From Robiginitomaculum antarcticum DSM 21748 (GTDB lineage: Bacteria > Pseudomonadota > Alphaproteobacteria > Caulobacterales > Maricaulaceae), in assembly GCF_000365025.1 (NCBI RefSeq), contig NZ_KB823012.1, positions 480,257-544,256 of the forward strand: DNA of 64,000 nt, in the 5' to 3' direction. This document shows positions 35,914 to 44,943 of this stretch, one piece after another. The position numbers and the translations under genes were made by a program. The notes beneath the pieces are model-generated. The model saw only the letters and a list, made by a program, of their open reading frames with translations, was not told where the DNA came from and did no database searches. Numbering within the stretch: the first letter of the stretch is position 1; every line of letters begins with the position of its first letter.

Positions 35914-36714
35914 TTAACTGCCTAATTCCTTAGCCCGTTCAAAGGCGGCCATGACAGTTTTGCGCATAAGTTGCGGCAGGCCGTCATCATCCATCAGAAC
36001 TTCAAGACCAGCCTGAGTCGTGCCGTTGGGCGATGTCACAGCCACGCGTAGTTCGGTTGCGCTGTCCGCGCTTTGGTCAAGCAGTGCGCCCGCGCCGATA
36101 ATAGTCTGGCGCGCGGCAAGTCCCGCGATCTCAGCGTCCATCCCCGCGCGAACCGCAGCGGCCTGCAGGGCTTCGACCATATGAAACACATAGGCCGGGC
36201 CCGAGCCGGAGACGGCCGTCACCACGTCGATTAAGGTTTCTTTATCGACTTGTATCACCACGCCGGTCGGGGAGAGTAAGCGCTGCGCCATTTTGGCGTC
36301 CGCCTTACCTCCAGGCGCGTAAAATCCGGTCAGGCCTTTACCGATCGCGGCAGGCGTATTGGGCATGGCGCGGACAAGGGCGTGACCCTTGAACGCAGCG
36401 CTGAGCATGCGCAAGGAGGTGCCGGCCATGACGGAAATAACCAAGCAGTCTTCGGGCAGGGCGCTGGCAATATCCGCGCTTAATGCGTCAAACATTTGTG
36501 GTTTTACGGCGAGCACGACGGTCTCGACGCCCGAAACATCCGCCGAAGATGCGTTTTCAAAATGCGCCGCGCCATCATCGATGACTGCTTGCGCCTGTGC
36601 GCCCGGATGGGGGTCAATGATGACAATATCGGAGGCGCTAATCCCGCTCGCTATCCATCCCGCAGCAAGCGCGCCGCCCATGCGGCCTGCCCCGATAAGC
36701 GCGATCTTACTCAT
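35914..36714 (-). CDS. proC: Pyrroline-5-carboxylate reductase
   Basis: A 266-residue ProC, the last step of proline synthesis. The Rossmann start is IALIGAGRMGGALAAGWI, the middle has VLAVKPQM and MPNTPAAIGKG, and the C-terminal dimer helix carries VTAVSGSGPAYVFHMVEALQ and the TSPNGTTQAGLEVL segment. It overlaps the YbjN-family gene upstream by four bases (ATGA). Confidence 0.96.
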   Translation of the reverse strand: MSKIALIGAGRMGGALAAGWIASGISASDIVIIDPHPGAQAQAVIDDGAAHFENASSADVSGVETVVLAVKPQMFDALSADIASALPEDCLVISVMAGTSLRMLSAAFKGHALVRAMPNTPAAIGKGLTGFYAPGGKADAKMAQRLLSPTGVVIQVDKETLIDVVTAVSGSGPAYVFHMVEALQAAAVRAGMDAEIAGLAARQTIIGAGALLDQSADSATELRVAVTSPNGTTQAGLEVLMDDDGLPQLMRKTVMAAFERAKELGS

Positions 36715-37412
36715 TGGGCGGCCTGATTTTTCGCAAGTAATGCGCTGTCAATGGCTTCATCAGGGGACTGTCCGGCCCAGAGCATGAATTGGCAAGCGGG
36801 ATAACCGGTTTCCGCTGCGTCGCGGGCCGTAGAGAGCAGCGCCAAAGCCTGATCTACGCCGAGGCGTTGATGTCCGGCCAGCGTCATGGCGTTGCGGTAG
36901 ACGAGCGCGTCATCCTTGCCCCAAAAATCGAAATGTCCGCTGGGCAGGCGTTCATTAATCAGGCTCAGAAGGCGGCAGATTTGGTCGGTGCGTCCGCCTG
37001 GAAGTTTGCCGTCAAACACCAGAAAAAGCTGCAGAATTTCATCGGCAGGCGTCCATGAGAGCGACACATGATGATCGGCATATTCACCCGACATAGAGAT
37101 ATGAAGCTCGTCCATCGAGAGGCGTTCACGGTCATAATTTTCGGCAATCGCAATACGCCAGAACACGTCGAGCGGATTTTGCCGGATAAAGTCAATACTC
37201 TTGACGAGCAAGCCTGAACCGGCGCCAGACGCAGGATTGAGCGCGGCGCGATATCGGGATTTTGGCAGGGGCACATCCACCTCATAGGAAACTGATTTCC
37301 TAAGGCTTATGCCGAGTCGCCAGCGGGGTAATCCGTAAGGTATTGATTCTGTGTTGATAAGTCGCCGTAATCGAAGGGGCCTAGTCGAAGAGTTTACTAA
37401 CAGACTCATCAT
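36711..37412 (-). CDS. YbjN domain-containing protein
   Basis: A 233-residue protein whose C-terminal two thirds form a YbjN domain: [64 protein letters not shown] and a closing helix. YbjN proteins are proposed type III secretion chaperone-like folds but their role in this setting is unknown. The start is uncertain: the frame extends 32 bases into prs, and internal GTG or ATG starts are possible. It is coupled to proC. Confidence 0.8.
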   Translation of the reverse strand: MMSLLVNSSTRPLRLRRLINTESIPYGLPRWRLGISLRKSVSYEVDVPLPKSRYRAALNPASGAGSGLLVKSIDFIRQNPLDVFWRIAIAENYDRERLSMDELHISMSGEYADHHVSLSWTPADEILQLFLVFDGKLPGGRTDQICRLLSLINERLPSGHFDFWGKDDALVYRNAMTLAGHQRLGVDQALALLSTARDAAETGYPACQFMLWAGQSPDEAIDSALLAKNQAAQ

Positions 37413-38322
37413 TACTGATGCGGCGTATGGCTTCGCCGATCAATGTCGCAACGCTGACCTCGCGAATGCGGTCGCAATCTTTAACGGCTTGGGGCTGGTT
37501 AATCGTATCGGTAATGACAACTTCGCGCAGCTCCGAATTGGAAATACGCTCAACCGCAGGGCCCGACAACACGCCATGGCTGATATAGGCTGTCACATCG
37601 TTCGCGCCCTTATCTTTAAGCGCTTTAGCCGCATTACAGAGTGTGCCGCCGCTATCAATAATATCGTCGAGCAGGATGCAGCTGCGTCCTGCAACGTCGC
37701 CGATAATATTCATGACTTCGGACTGACCGGCTTTGGGGCGGCGTTTGTCAACAATAGCGATATCGGCGTTAAAACGCTTGGCCAGGCTGCGTGTGCGCAC
37801 CACGCCGCCCACATCGGGGGAGACAAACATTAGGTTGTTACGGTCTTTGAGCGAGAACTGCTCTTTAATATCGCGCTCCATAACAGGTTGCGCGAACAGA
37901 TTGTCGGTTGGAATGTCAAAGAAGCCCTGAATTTGTCCGGCATGCAGATCCAGCGTCAAAACGCGGTGCGCGCCGGCTTTGACGATAAGGTTAGCAACAA
38001 GCTTGGCCGATATCGGTGTGCGGCCGCCCGTTTTACGGTCCTGACGGGCATAACCGTAATAGGGGATAACGGCCGTAATGCGCTGCGCAGAGGCGCGCAC
38101 CAACGCGTCAATTAAAATGAGAAGCTCCATCAAATGATCATTGGCCGGCGCCGAAGTGGATTGGATAACAAAGATATCCTCACCGCGGACATTTTCATTG
38201 ATTTTAACAAAGATTTCTTGGTCTAAAAACCGCTCGACATCGACATTTGTGAGGGGCACATCGAGAACATCTGCTATAGCTTTGGAGAGATCCAATGTGG
38301 CCGTGCCGCTGAGCAATTTCAT
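37381..38322 (-). CDS. prs: Ribose-phosphate pyrophosphokinase
   Basis: A 313-residue PRPP synthase. [20 protein letters not shown] is the start, the ATP-binding [17 protein letters not shown] block and the PRPP loop [21 protein letters not shown] are intact, and [13 protein letters not shown] matches the family. PRPP feeds nucleotide, His and Trp synthesis and Apt. Its end overlaps the YbjN-family gene by 32 bases. Confidence 0.97.
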   Translation of the reverse strand: MKLLSGTATLDLSKAIADVLDVPLTNVDVERFLDQEIFVKINENVRGEDIFVIQSTSAPANDHLMELLILIDALVRASAQRITAVIPYYGYARQDRKTGGRTPISAKLVANLIVKAGAHRVLTLDLHAGQIQGFFDIPTDNLFAQPVMERDIKEQFSLKDRNNLMFVSPDVGGVVRTRSLAKRFNADIAIVDKRRPKAGQSEVMNIIGDVAGRSCILLDDIIDSGGTLCNAAKALKDKGANDVTAYISHGVLSGPAVERISNSELREVVITDTINQPQAVKDCDRIREVSVATLIGEAIRRISNDESVSKLFD

Positions 38323-38423
38323 AGTTGATCCTTCACCCGTGTAACAAAACTGTCACAATGGGGACGCTTTAGCAAAGCATCGGGCAGCGTCAATGCGAGT
38401 CGTCAGAAAATCTGAAAGAATCG

Positions 38424-39095
38424 TTAATCCCCGACTAAATCCGGCGCGACCTTGGCCATAGCGCAGCGGAAATAATGAAACCCCGTATAGGCAGAGAGGA
38501 TTGCGGCGAGCCAAAGAACAACAATTCCAGTCCAGAAAGCGATATTGTCCGGCGAAGATAATTGTAGTTTTGAAATCATTGAGTACATATCAATGCCAGT
38601 GTGGGCTAAAATAAAATAACTAAAGAAAATGAGAATTGCGAGCATTTCGCAAGCCGTTTTCCATTTGGCCAATTTGGTAGGAATGAGAACAAGGCTGGCA
38701 TTAGCCGCATGTTCGCGTATGCCGCTGACAAAAATATCGCGGCCAATTATAATTAGGCTGGGGATTAATATAAGCCATATTGCGTCAAAAACTATGGTGA
38801 TTGAAATCAGACTTGCGGCCACCAGAAGTTTATCTGCTATCGGATCAAGCATACGTCCGAAGTCACTTGTAGTATTCCAGTTGCGAGAAAGCTTCCCGTC
38901 TAAGAAGTCAGTGAGCATGCAGACTAGAAATACAATTAATACTGTCCATAAAACTGGCTGGACACCCATACCGTATGAATATTCGTCTCGCGCAAATAGT
39001 GTTCCCCAAACCAGTACCGGAATCAATAAAATACGCGACACCGTCAGCGCATTGGGAAGCCAATAATATTTATGGCGCGTAGAGGCCTCGCTCAC
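38424..39095 (-). CDS. pgsA: CDP-diacylglycerol-glycerol-3-phosphate 3-phosphatidyltransferase
   Basis: A 223-residue CDP-alcohol phosphatidyltransferase with about five helices. The full motif is present: DFLDGKLSRNWNTTSDFGRMLDPIADKLL (D-x2-D-G-x2-SR...G-x3-D-x3-D). It makes phosphatidylglycerol phosphate at the inner membrane. A GTG at 39095 gives a GTGA overlap with the upstream gene and the usual length; a longer frame would add an unlikely N-terminus. Confidence 0.93.
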   Translation of the reverse strand: MSEASTRHKYYWLPNALTVSRILLIPVLVWGTLFARDEYSYGMGVQPVLWTVLIVFLVCMLTDFLDGKLSRNWNTTSDFGRMLDPIADKLLVAASLISITIVFDAIWLILIPSLIIIGRDIFVSGIREHAANASLVLIPTKLAKWKTACEMLAILIFFSYFILAHTGIDMYSMISKLQLSSPDNIAFWTGIVVLWLAAILSAYTGFHYFRCAMAKVAPDLVGD

Positions 39096-39772
39096 AGCGG
39101 TGTATCCATATCGAGAATGGGGCGGGCGCGAATATAGCGAAAGAACAGATAGAGCGAGATCAGCGTCGCAATCCATAACAGGACCAAGCCGGCAAGCCAG
39201 ACATGTGGTGTGGACGCATTATAAATCATGGCGAGTTTATCCGGATCATCACCGGCTAGAGTGCGGTCTATCCAGCTTTGTAGCCAGGGAGAGGCGAGCA
39301 GCAATGTCACGCCCATCATGGCAAGCGCGCTTTTAATGTCGCCGAGGCGTGACAAAGGACGCCCTGCGGAATTGAAGTCGCGGCCTTTGGCTAGTCCCAG
39401 CGCGATGTCGCGTCCGACATATAAAATAACGGGAATCGCAAATGTCCAGCTTAACATACCGTCGCTAAATGTGACCCACAGCAGGCCGAGCAGCGCTGCG
39501 CCGATCAGTACGGCGTCGGCTATATCATCAAACCATCCAAACATACGTTGCCGTGAAACCGCAGGGCCGCCGATCAAATCATCAAGCAAATCCGTGAGCG
39601 CGCCGCAGGCGAAAAGGACGGTCACGAGGACAGCGGCGTCCAGACTTGGCCAGCCAAGGATAATAATAATGAAGACAAGGGCGGCGAGAAACACCCGCAC
39701 GAGTGTCAGACCATCGGAAAAGGCGCTGCGGGTCGTATCCGCAGGCTCAGTATCAGGCGTTGAAATATCCAT
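39092..39772 (-). CDS. CDP-alcohol phosphatidyltransferase-like, degenerate motif
   Basis: A 226-residue membrane protein with about six helices and a position and topology like PgsA. The CDP-alcohol motif is damaged: D61 and D64 remain, but the next positions are DLIGG instead of Gly-x-x-Ala-Arg, and the second half reads GWFDDIADA, with the last Asp one residue off. It may be inactive, altered in substrate, or a partner of PgsA, to which it is coupled. Its start overlaps uvrC by 20 bases. Confidence 0.8.
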   Translation of the reverse strand: MDISTPDTEPADTTRSAFSDGLTLVRVFLAALVFIIIILGWPSLDAAVLVTVLFACGALTDLLDDLIGGPAVSRQRMFGWFDDIADAVLIGAALLGLLWVTFSDGMLSWTFAIPVILYVGRDIALGLAKGRDFNSAGRPLSRLGDIKSALAMMGVTLLLASPWLQSWIDRTLAGDDPDKLAMIYNASTPHVWLAGLVLLWIATLISLYLFFRYIRARPILDMDTPL

Positions 39773-41672
39773 AAACCTTTTGCGCGAGACTGTCGCTCAC
39801 GCCCTCCACTTGTGACAATTCGGCGACCGATGCGCCTTTTACACCTTTGGCAGAGCCGAAATGCGCGAGCAATGCTTTTTTGCGTCGCGGGCCGACCCCG
39901 CCAATCCCGTCAAGCGGGTTTTTGACCATTTGTTTGCTACGCCGCGCGCGATGCGTGCCGATTGCAAAGCGGTGCGCTTCATCGCGAAGCCGCTGCAAAT
40001 AATACATGACTGCTGCGGTCGGGGGAAGCGTAAAACTGTCCCGTCCTGGCATGAAAAAAGTCTCGCGGCCTGCATTTCGGTCGGGTCCTTTGGCGATGGA
40101 GACGACGCTGATCTCATCGCTAATCCCGACCTCGTGGAGCGCCTCCATGACGCTAGAGAGTTGCCCCTTACCGCCGTCAATGAGAAGCAGATCCGGCCAT
40201 TTTCCGCTTGCCTGTGACGGGTCATCTTTCATCAGACGCGAAAAACGGCGGCGCATGACTTCGCGCATCATAGCGTAATCATCGCCCGGTTCCGTGCTCA
40301 CATCTTTAATATTAAACGTCCGGTATTCGCGTTTTATAAAGCCTTCAGGCCCGGCCACAATAAAGGCGCCAATCGCATTTGTGCCTTGAATATGACTATT
40401 GTCATACACTTCGATCCGGCCCGGTTTTTTCGGTAGGGCAAAAATCTCCTGCAGCCCCGTGAGCAATTTATCCTGTGAGGCTTTTTCCGCGAGCTTACGG
40501 GTCAGCGCTTCTTCGGCGTTCTTTTCCGCGCTGTCGAGGATCTGTTTTTTCTCGCCGCGCTGTGGTTTGAGGATTGAGATTCTACGATCTGCGCGTTCTG
40601 ACAGGGCCTTCTCCAGCAAGTCGTGATTGGGCAATTCTGCATTGACGAAAATATGCTTCGGGATGGGCTTGTCGGCATAAAATTGCGCCAAGAATGCATC
40701 CAGAACTTCGCCGCGCGTAGCGTCTTTGCTGTGCCGGGGAAAAAACGCTCGGTTGCCCCAATTTTGCCCTGCGCGGAAGAAGAATACCTGCACGCAACTT
40801 TGCCCGCCGCCCATATGGATCGCTGCTATATCGGCTTCTAAAAATGTTCCGGCATTAATCGCGCTGCCGCCGCCTGTGACGCGGGCCATGGCGCGCAGTC
40901 GGTCGCGGATTTCGCCTGCTTTTTCATAATTTTGCGCCTTGGCGGCCTGCCCCATATCACGGGTCATACGCTCTTGCAGATCTTTAGACTTTCCGCGCAA
41001 AAAGTCGGTCGCATCATTGGCGAGTTGTTCGTAATCCTCAAGACTGATCTCGCCGGTACAGGGCGCGGCGCAGCGTTTGATCTGGTGCAGCATACAGGGC
41101 CGCGTGCGCGCCTCGTAAATACTGTCACTGCACGTGCGCAGGCGAAAGGCGCGCTGCAATGTGTCGACAGTGCGGTTCACCGCGCCGGCGCTGGCAAATG
41201 GGCCGTAATAATCACCTTTAATATTACGCGCGCCGCGGTGTTTTTTAAGCTGCGCCGCCGGGTGGCTCTGCCGCATAAGAATATAAGGAAAGCTTTTATC
41301 GTCACGCAGCAGGATATTATAGCGCGGTTTTAATTTTTTAATATAATTCGCCTCTAAGAGCAGGGCTTCGGTCTCGCTCTCTGTGATAACGAATTCCATC
41401 GCCGCCGTGGCGCGTATCATGCGCGATATACGGGTCGGGTGGCGGTTGGTTTTGGTATAGCTGGTGACGCGCTTTTTAAGGTTTTTGGCTTTGCCGACGT
41501 AGAGCACTGTCCCGGCGCTATCAAACATGCGGTAAACGCCGGGTTTGCCCGGCAGACGCTTAACGTAATCCGCAATTAGCGCCGCGCCATTTTTATCCGG
41601 CGCGGCGGCCACATCGGGGCTGGCGTCAAATCCGGTTTTTGCCGTACGGTCGGGTTTGTCGGCTTTGCTCAT
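39753..41672 (-). CDS. uvrC: Excinuclease ABC subunit C
   Basis: A 639-residue UvrC. The N-terminal GIY-YIG nuclease has PGVYRMFDSAGTVLYVGKAKNLKKRV, the middle UVR helix follows at about 205-240 and the endonuclease V-like domain has YDNSHIQGTNAIGAFIV; the C-terminus has helix-hairpin-helix repeats (LDGIGGVGPRRKKALLAHFGS). It incises DNA on both sides of UvrAB-marked lesions. The order uvrC-pgsA is common in this class. Confidence 0.97.
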   Translation of the reverse strand: MSKADKPDRTAKTGFDASPDVAAAPDKNGAALIADYVKRLPGKPGVYRMFDSAGTVLYVGKAKNLKKRVTSYTKTNRHPTRISRMIRATAAMEFVITESETEALLLEANYIKKLKPRYNILLRDDKSFPYILMRQSHPAAQLKKHRGARNIKGDYYGPFASAGAVNRTVDTLQRAFRLRTCSDSIYEARTRPCMLHQIKRCAAPCTGEISLEDYEQLANDATDFLRGKSKDLQERMTRDMGQAAKAQNYEKAGEIRDRLRAMARVTGGGSAINAGTFLEADIAAIHMGGGQSCVQVFFFRAGQNWGNRAFFPRHSKDATRGEVLDAFLAQFYADKPIPKHIFVNAELPNHDLLEKALSERADRRISILKPQRGEKKQILDSAEKNAEEALTRKLAEKASQDKLLTGLQEIFALPKKPGRIEVYDNSHIQGTNAIGAFIVAGPEGFIKREYRTFNIKDVSTEPGDDYAMMREVMRRRFSRLMKDDPSQASGKWPDLLLIDGGKGQLSSVMEALHEVGISDEISVVSIAKGPDRNAGRETFFMPGRDSFTLPPTAAVMYYLQRLRDEAHRFAIGTHRARRSKQMVKNPLDGIGGVGPRRKKALLAHFGSAKGVKGASVAELSQVEGVSDSLAQKVYGYFNA

Positions 41673-41732
41673 AGGATTATAATTAGGGGCTTTAGCGCCC
41701 CGCGCAAGCGCGGCGGCGGTTAAATGCGGCGC

Positions 41733-42104
41733 TTAGCTCACATCCAGAGCAAATGCCATCAGCGTCTCACGCGCAACGCGTTCCAAAGCCATTTGATGCG
41801 TCGCCGACGCGATAATGTTTGGCGCATGTCCCGCCTTATGCGCCTCTTTCCAGCGATCCAGACACAGACACCACTGATCACCGGGCTTCAATCCGGGAAA
41901 CTGATAGTGCGGCATAGGCGTGGACAAATCATTGCCGCTGGATTTGGAAAAGGCCAGAAACTCTGCCGTCATTACGGCGCAGACGAGATGCCGTCCGCGA
42001 TCATCCGGGCCTGTCTCGCAACAGCCATTGCGGTAAAACCCTGTCACCGGATCGGTTGAGCAGGACTGCAAGGGCGCGCCGAGAATGTTAAGGGCTTTGC
42101 TCAT
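41733..42104 (-). CDS. DUF2237 family protein
   Basis: A 123-residue protein of the DUF2237 family, recognisable by NILGAPLQSCSTDPVTGFYRNGCCETGPDDRGRH and VCAVMTAEFLAFSKSSGNDLSTPMPHYQFPGLKPGDQWCLC. Several Cys and His are conserved, so metal binding is possible. Function is unknown. It overlaps folB by four bases and ends the operon that starts with the CaCA antiporter. Confidence 0.93.
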   Translation of the reverse strand: MSKALNILGAPLQSCSTDPVTGFYRNGCCETGPDDRGRHLVCAVMTAEFLAFSKSSGNDLSTPMPHYQFPGLKPGDQWCLCLDRWKEAHKAGHAPNIIASATHQMALERVARETLMAFALDVS

Positions 42105-42514
42105 CGACTCCGGCTAACCATAACGCCGGCGGCTTCGGCTTTAAGCAGAGCTTGCGGCTTGGCAATGCGCACGGCGCAGCCGCGCACGCGCGGGTCAGCG
42201 TCAAGGCACCAGACGGCAATACGGTCCGCCAGCGTTTCGACCAGTTGCACATGGGCCTCGAGCGCAATCTCTTCGGCTTTTGTTGCGACTAGGCCGTAAT
42301 CCAGCGTTTCGTGCAGGCGGTCCTCATTCGGCGCGGGCATGTCGCCCATGTCCAAATCAATGTCGATGACAATGGGCTGGGTGGACTCATATTCATGCGG
42401 ATGAACGCCGATAGAGGCTTGCACAAGCAGGCCGCGCACAAATATATGGACGGCAGGCTCACGCGCTATTTGACTCAAACGCGCTGTCTCAGGGCTTAAT
42501 CGTCTATCATTCAT
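42101..42514 (-). CDS. folB: Dihydroneopterin aldolase (FolB-like)
   Basis: A 137-residue FolB-family protein. The core has IFVRGLLVQASIGVHPHEY near the start, then IDIDLDM, TLDYGLVATKAEEIALEAHVQLVETLADRIA and a late IAKPQALL strand; the active-site Lys is in AKPQ. It splits dihydroneopterin in folate synthesis, or epimerises it in monapterin routes. The ATG at 42514 overlaps the end of the SDR gene by eight bases. Confidence 0.9.
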   Translation of the reverse strand: MNDRRLSPETARLSQIAREPAVHIFVRGLLVQASIGVHPHEYESTQPIVIDIDLDMGDMPAPNEDRLHETLDYGLVATKAEEIALEAHVQLVETLADRIAVWCLDADPRVRGCAVRIAKPQALLKAEAAGVMVSRSR

Positions 42515-43265
42515 CGGTGTGGTCGCTTCCGTCAAAATGGCCGAGATGCTGTCCGCCATCGACTACAATCGTCTGGCCCGTCACGCAATATGCGCTTAGG
42601 AGATAGCTGACCGCGTCCAATAGGGCGTCTGGCGGTGAGCCTGTCCCTAAGAGCGTAGAGGCTTTCTCGACCTGAAACTGCGCCGCGCTCTGGCGGGCAT
42701 TTTTAAGCGTCGGGCCCGGCGCAACGGCGTTGACGCGGATGCCGGGCGCTAAGCTTTGTGCCAGCGTGGCCGTAGCCCAATGCAGCGCGGATTTTGAAAG
42801 GCTATAGGTAAAATGATCCGGCGCCGGGGCCATGACGCGCTGGTCGAGAATGTTGATAATGACGCCGTTTTCAGTCTGCGCGGCAAAGTCACGGGACAGC
42901 GCAATAGGCGCGTAAAGATTGACGTCCATATGAAAATCGAACTGATCGCGGGTAAAGTCTTTGGCCGCGTCGCGCTCAAAGGTGCTGGCATTATTAATCA
43001 GCGCCGTAAGCGGCCCGTCCAGCGCCTTCGCAGCGTTGCGCACAAGCGCGTCAAGCTGAGCTGCGTCACAAAGATCGCCCTGCACAGTTACGGCCCGCCC
43101 GCCTGCTTTTGTGATCTTCGCGACCGCATCCTGCGCGCCCTCGGCTGAAGAATTATAATGGACGGCAATATCCCAGCCTTGCTTGGCCAGACCGATCGCC
43201 AAATGCCGGCCCACCCGCGCGCCTGCGCCGGTTATCAGGACGCGTTTATCGGTTTGACGGCTCAT
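42507..43265 (-). CDS. SDR family oxidoreductase, pteridine reductase-like
   Basis: A 252-residue short-chain dehydrogenase with ITGAGARVGRHLAIGLAKQGW as the NAD(P) motif (an SDR variant with R after GA) and Y-SLSK-type YSLSKSAL at the active site. ALINNASTFERD matches pteridine reductase/FolM-like SDRs. Placed between a PTPS homologue and folB, it may reduce a dihydropterin to a tetrahydropterin. Substrate is inferred only. Confidence 0.85.
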   Translation of the reverse strand: MSRQTDKRVLITGAGARVGRHLAIGLAKQGWDIAVHYNSSAEGAQDAVAKITKAGGRAVTVQGDLCDAAQLDALVRNAAKALDGPLTALINNASTFERDAAKDFTRDQFDFHMDVNLYAPIALSRDFAAQTENGVIINILDQRVMAPAPDHFTYSLSKSALHWATATLAQSLAPGIRVNAVAPGPTLKNARQSAAQFQVEKASTLLGTGSPPDALLDAVSYLLSAYCVTGQTIVVDGGQHLGHFDGSDHTDE

Positions 43266-43630
43266 GATTTTGTATAACGGGCGCGTTCGCCGCAGCTGGG
43301 CCTGGAAATTTCAACGCATGTCAGACCCGGCAGGTGCGACGCAAGCCGTTCATAAGCCCATAACGCGATTTGCTCTAGCGCCGGGGCGGGCAGGCCTTCA
43401 ACATCATTGAGCAGGCCGTGATCAAGCTTTGAGACCACTATATCTTGAATGATTTTATCTATTTTCCACAGATCCCGGATCCAGCCTTTATCATCCTGCG
43501 GGTCACCGACAATCGTCACCCGTCCGGCAAAACTGTGCCCATGGACGCGCTTGAAGACGTCATTGGCATCATGATGGTCAAAGTAATGTGCGGCTTCGAA
43601 GGTAAAGTCTTTTTCGATCTCGAATTTCAT
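43262..43630 (-). CDS. 6-carboxytetrahydropterin/6-pyruvoyl-tetrahydropterin synthase homologue without catalytic Cys
   Basis: A 122-residue T-fold protein. Zinc ligands H15, H30 and H32 are kept (FEAAHYF and VHGHSF). The catalytic Cys that precedes HGH by four in QueD is Phe26 here (VFKRVHGH), and the C-terminal Glu that binds the pterin in the KET segment is replaced (EISRPSC). LDHGLLNDVEGLP keeps the Asp-His relay. Its operon with an SDR and FolB points to a pterin, but not to the standard QueD reaction. Confidence 0.82.
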   Translation of the reverse strand: MKFEIEKDFTFEAAHYFDHHDANDVFKRVHGHSFAGRVTIVGDPQDDKGWIRDLWKIDKIIQDIVVSKLDHGLLNDVEGLPAPALEQIALWAYERLASHLPGLTCVEISRPSCGERARYTKS

Positions 43631-43638
43631 ATCCAGCT

Positions 43639-44625
43639 CTATGCCGCATACATGGCGGCGTCATTCAGGCGCTGTCCGATAATCAGACAATATCCGCCAT
43701 AGCCCAGAACCATAGCAAAGCCGAGTCTTCGCCCAATCGGCTTGCCCGCAATAATGATACCTAACAGCAACAGGATTGTGCCCAGCATAACCCACACGTC
43801 AATGCTCATCAAAGAGGCCGGTATATCAATAGGTCCCGTCAATGCGGCGGCGCCCATGACGGCGAAGATATTGAAGATATTGGAGCCGACGACATTGCCG
43901 ATGGCGACTTCATTATGTCCGCGATAGGCGGCTACAATGACTGTAGCTATCTCGGGCAGAGATGTGCCGATAGCAACAAGTGTCAAACCGATGACAGATT
44001 GTGCGACGCCCATGCGCTGGGCCATTTCAGTGGCATTGTCGACGATAAGATTGCCGCCGATAGCCAGACCGATAATGCCGCCGACAACAAAGATAAGAGA
44101 GATAAGCTGACTGCGCGGCAGGCCGTCCATTTCATCGATCTCTGCCATTTCGCGTAGGGCTGGATCGCGGCTTCCGGCGCGTGCAAGGCTAAACATCCAA
44201 AACAAATATCCTACAATGCCGGAGAACAAAATCGCGCCTTGCCAGCGCTCCAGCGGATTATGAATAAAGACGAGCGCGATTAAGACTAATGTCGCAAACA
44301 CGGCGAAGACTGTATTTCGCGTGACGCCGGGCGTGTCGGTTGGAATAGCGAGAATTAAGGCCGGAAGCCCCAAGGCTAATAAAATATTAGCGATATTAGA
44401 GCCGACAACATTGGAGAATGCGAGCGCCGAGGCACCGTCAATCACGGCTTGGACAGAGACAACGAGTTCAGGTGCTGACGTGCCGAAGGCGACGATAGTT
44501 AAGCCGACAATCAGTGCAGGAACGCCCCATTTGCGCGCAAAAGCCGCTGCGCCGCGAACGAGAAAATCGCCGGCGACCACGAGGATAATGACCCCGACAA
44601 TCAGAAGAATAAGATTAGCCGTCAC
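43639..44625 (-). CDS. Calcium/sodium antiporter, CaCA family
   Basis: A 328-residue YrbG-like exchanger with ten helices in two halves. The alpha repeats are GTSAPELVVSVQAV (about 48-62) and GTSLPEIATVIVAAY (about 216-230), each with the ion-binding Glu and surrounding NVVGSNIANI and NVVGSNIFNI segments. It moves Ca2+ or Na+ across the inner membrane. First gene of the pterin operon, with an eight-base gap to the PTPS homologue. Confidence 0.95.
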   Translation of the reverse strand: MTANLILLIVGVIILVVAGDFLVRGAAAFARKWGVPALIVGLTIVAFGTSAPELVVSVQAVIDGASALAFSNVVGSNIANILLALGLPALILAIPTDTPGVTRNTVFAVFATLVLIALVFIHNPLERWQGAILFSGIVGYLFWMFSLARAGSRDPALREMAEIDEMDGLPRSQLISLIFVVGGIIGLAIGGNLIVDNATEMAQRMGVAQSVIGLTLVAIGTSLPEIATVIVAAYRGHNEVAIGNVVGSNIFNIFAVMGAAALTGPIDIPASLMSIDVWVMLGTILLLLGIIIAGKPIGRRLGFAMVLGYGGYCLIIGQRLNDAAMYAA

Positions 44626-44647
44626 GCAGCGCCCCTTTTAGGTGAAA

Positions 44648-44673
44648 TAACGTCATAAAGTGAAATGACGTTA
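44648..44673. repeat. Perfect 9-bp inverted repeat between CaCA and the small membrane gene
   Basis: TAACGTCAT-AAAGTGAA-ATGACGTTA, arms 44648-44656 and 44665-44673. It lies upstream of the antiporter and downstream of the 43-residue gene on the same strand. It could be an operator (CRE/GTCAT-like half-sites) or a weak transcript stem. Confidence 0.7.
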
Positions 44674-44680
44674 GGCGGGA

Positions 44681-44812
44681 TTAATCGAAACGCTTATATT
44701 CAATAAAATTTAGCAGACCAAAAATACCAATGCCCATCAGGAAGGCCAAAAGGGCGGGGTCCATTGTGAACAGACCGAAAATGCTTACGCCGGATTGAAT
44801 AAGAGAAATCAT
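44681..44812 (-). CDS. Small membrane protein, 43 residues
   Basis: A complete short gene with ATG at 44812 and TAA at 44681. GAGGA lies five bases upstream of the ATG, a good ribosome binding site. The protein starts MISLIQSGVSIFGLFTMD and its residues 19-35 (ALLAFLMGIGIFGLLNF) form one membrane helix, with a charged tail (EYKRFD). I do not recognise a family. It lies just before the CaCA antiporter on the same strand and could be a small subunit or leader. Confidence 0.6.
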   Translation of the reverse strand: MISLIQSGVSIFGLFTMDPALLAFLMGIGIFGLLNFIEYKRFD

Positions 44813-44943
44813 GGATGTCCTCGACTCTATAAATGAATTGGCGCGTCATAGCGCGGACGCGGTAAAAAACCAACCCTTCAGTGCAAGTGGTGACGCCTTG
44901 TCTAACAATTGACCCCGCCGCGGGCAAGGCGTAGTAAAGACCC

